NCBI RefSeq assembly: GCF_932294415.1
Contig: NC_065537.1
Span: 49,520,302-49,584,301 of the forward strand
DNA length: 64,000 nt
Reading direction: 5' to 3'
DNA from: Quercus robur
Taxonomy: Eukaryota; Streptophyta; Magnoliopsida; Fagales; Fagaceae
A program made the position numbers and the translations under genes. A model generated the notes under the pieces. It saw nothing but the letters and a program-made list of their open reading frames with translations, searched no databases and was not told the origin of the DNA. Shown here in pieces: positions 62,376-64,000 of the stretch (within the stretch, counting starts at the first letter, position 1; each line of letters starts with the position of its first letter).

Positions 62376-63477
62376 AGTTTGTTTGAATGGAGGGAGAGGA
62401 GAGAAGAGTAAAGTAAATGAGAGTGATATAGTATAATGAACCTTACTTGGATGTTATAAGAGGGGGAGGGGGGAGAGGATTGAAGGGATTTGGAGGGTTA
62501 TCTTACCCCTTGTAACCTCACATTTTATTTCGAGAGGTGCTACGTCCACAATATTTTTACAATATTTTCACAACAAATCATAGGTGATTAGTTATTATTG
62601 ATTCAAATTTGAACCTAACACTAAGATTACTTTTTTGCCCCAACAATAACAACCAATAATAGCCTGCCACTTAAGATTTGTTGTAAAAATGTTGTGGACA
62701 TATTATTTTTCTTTTATTTCTCCCAAATTAGTGAGATTTGGCAAGGGAAGGGAGTACATAAGGGATTAAAAAAAATTGAAATGCCAATTTTGCCTTTAAG
62801 TTCTCCTCCACTCTCCTCTTCCTATTTCATTTTTAAACATTCACATAAAGGGGAGGGATTTAAAACATCCAAACAATGTGAAAGGGTAACCATTCCCTTC
62901 TACTTTCATTTAGTCTCCTCTCCTTCCCCTCCTTACCCTCTACTCTCCTCTTCCTCCAAACTTCCAAACATAGTATAAAGGTCAAATTGATTCATTAAAG
63001 TACTTTTGATAACTCTAATATGGCTTTTCATTCTACGAATCATATTACTCTTACACTTTTTTTGGAAGTTTGCAGGGAAAGGGGAGTAGAGAGTAAGAAG
63101 TGGGAGGGGTAAATGAGAGTAAAGGGGAATCGTTACCTCTTCACCTTATTTGGATGTTTTAAAAATTAAGTAGGGAGTGATAAGGGAGGAGAATTTCATA
63201 TAAATTGACAATAATGACCTTATTTTATTAATTTTTAAAGAAATAAATATAAATTGACATATTAGAGGAAGTTTTTTAATCCCCTCCACTCCACTCCCCC
63301 TCCAAAGCTCTCCAATTTGGGGGAATTGAAAAAGAGGGGTTAGGAGGGATAAGATACTCCTCCAAATCCCTTAAAACCCCTCCCCTTCCCCTCTTAAAAA
63401 ACATTTAAGCAAGGTTCATTAAATCATACCCCTCCCATTTACTCTCCTCTCCTCCCCCTCCATCCAAGCAATCCATT
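62376..63477. mobile_element. Long inverted-repeat element with nested palindrome
   Basis: The first ~150 bp (tttgtttgaatggagggaga...) and the complement of the last ~160 bp (ggattgcttggatggagggg...) match, sharing gggatttggagg and atgaaccttgctt-like blocks. Inside, a second inverted pair (about 62800-62980 against about 63060-63210, around gaggggag-type sequence) forms another foldback. A small MITE (62535-62706) sits within the left arm. Strong purine/pyrimidine strand bias marks each arm. No coding sequence; superfamily unknown. Confidence 0.65.
62535..62706. mobile_element. Small MITE, copy 2
   Basis: Left end gtgctacgtccacaatattt and complemented right end atgtccacaacatttttaca are inverted; inner blocks tcacaacaaat and agatttgttgt match the copy at 28331-28503 in layout. 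It is inserted in the larger inverted-repeat element. Confidence 0.7.
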
Positions 63478-63531
63478 AGGTATGCAAATCTATAAGAATG
63501 TGATACTTGCAAGTCTGAATGTTAACAAGTA

Positions 63532-64000
63532 TGTTGGGGTCATGTTTTTATGTAATTGACATATCCTATGACAACACTTTACTTATAATTAGGTAATTCT
63601 AAGTGGTTTCAAGATCATCATAAAGCACTTTGAAGAAGTATAACAAGTGGTAGTATTGAAGACATGAAGAATACTCACCAACTACTCAAGAAAACCTAAA
63701 TCTACAAGTCCCGATACCTAGCTTGACACCTTTGATCTATCGAGACTTAATGAAGCTCGATACCTGTCTCAATACCTCTTGATCTATCGAGATACTAGAT
63801 TTCATAATCTAGCTTGTAATGTTTTATTCTAATTGGCTATTTGTTTATGGGTTTATGTAAACCTAATAGGAATAGGAGAGCCCATTTAAAAGGCACATTA
63901 AGCTCATATTTAACTAAGGTGGTAGAGAAAGAAAACCCTAACCCTAATGCTTCATAAGGTTTATTTATTTATTTAAACCCTAGCCTTCATCTCTTGAACA
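63532..64000 (-). mobile_element. Partial LTR copy, cut by the window end
   Basis: From tgttggggtcatg the sequence is the inverted counterpart of the 3' half of the LTR at 48930-49786: matching blocks include acttataatta, ctaagtggtt, ttgaagaagtataacaagt and tagtattgaagacatgaag. It continues past the window, so its far end and any internal region are not visible. Confidence 0.65.

Overview
The window looks like nuclear DNA of a eudicot plant, probably woody. It is A/T-rich, its genes are split by many GT-AG introns, and most of the DNA is plant transposable elements (Copia and LINE remains, solo LTRs, Mutator-like, hAT-like, CACTA-like and Stowaway-like elements). The repeat types and the protein fragments remind me of Fagales such as oak or beech, but that is only an impression. 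I see no tRNA, rRNA, CRISPR, bacterial or viral gene.

Only one gene looks intact: a plus-strand gene of nine exons (17617-23445) for a 398-residue plastid RNA-editing factor of the ORRM1 type, with a transit peptide, two RIP/MORF-like repeats and a C-terminal RRM. All nine exons join in frame. The other genes are decayed copies that keep their introns, so they are duplicated or dying genes rather than retrocopies: an MFS transporter (HIAT1-like, 6652-13178, +), a UGT92A-like glycosyltransferase fragment (29040-29815, +), a VPS4/SKD1 AAA ATPase without its MIT domain (32693-39185, -), and an ankyrin-PGG membrane protein (45516-48535, -, perhaps reaching 53177). An unidentified C-terminal coding fragment lies at 44602-44880 (-).

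Layout: 0.5-6.2 kb holds a CACTA-like end, hairpin repeats, a Copia 3' end split by a solo LTR, and a LINE fragment. 6.6-13.5 kb is the MFS pseudogene; one intron carries a 1.5-kb Pack-MULE-like element holding a captured X8 (callose-binding) gene fragment. 14.2-16.6 kb is a 2.4-kb solo LTR with a 20-bp tandem array. 17.6-23.4 kb is the ORRM1 gene. 24.0-32.0 kb holds DNA-transposon copies, another solo LTR and the UGT remnant with a MITE in it. 32.7-39.2 kb is the VPS4 pseudogene. 39.8-44.9 kb holds poly-T tracts, a Copia fragment, a long-TIR element and the unknown fragment. 45.5-53.2 kb is the ankyrin-PGG locus with a MULE-like element nested in an hAT-like element. 54.5-59.6 kb is a degraded LINE. 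59.7-64.0 kb holds solo LTRs and a nested inverted-repeat element.

The genes do not form a pathway or operon. What stands out is the transposon stratigraphy: five solo LTRs with exact 5-bp target duplications (a sixth is likely), several nested insertions, and host-gene capture by a MULE. I found no convincing new biological system; the X8-carrying Pack-MULE is the most interesting structure.
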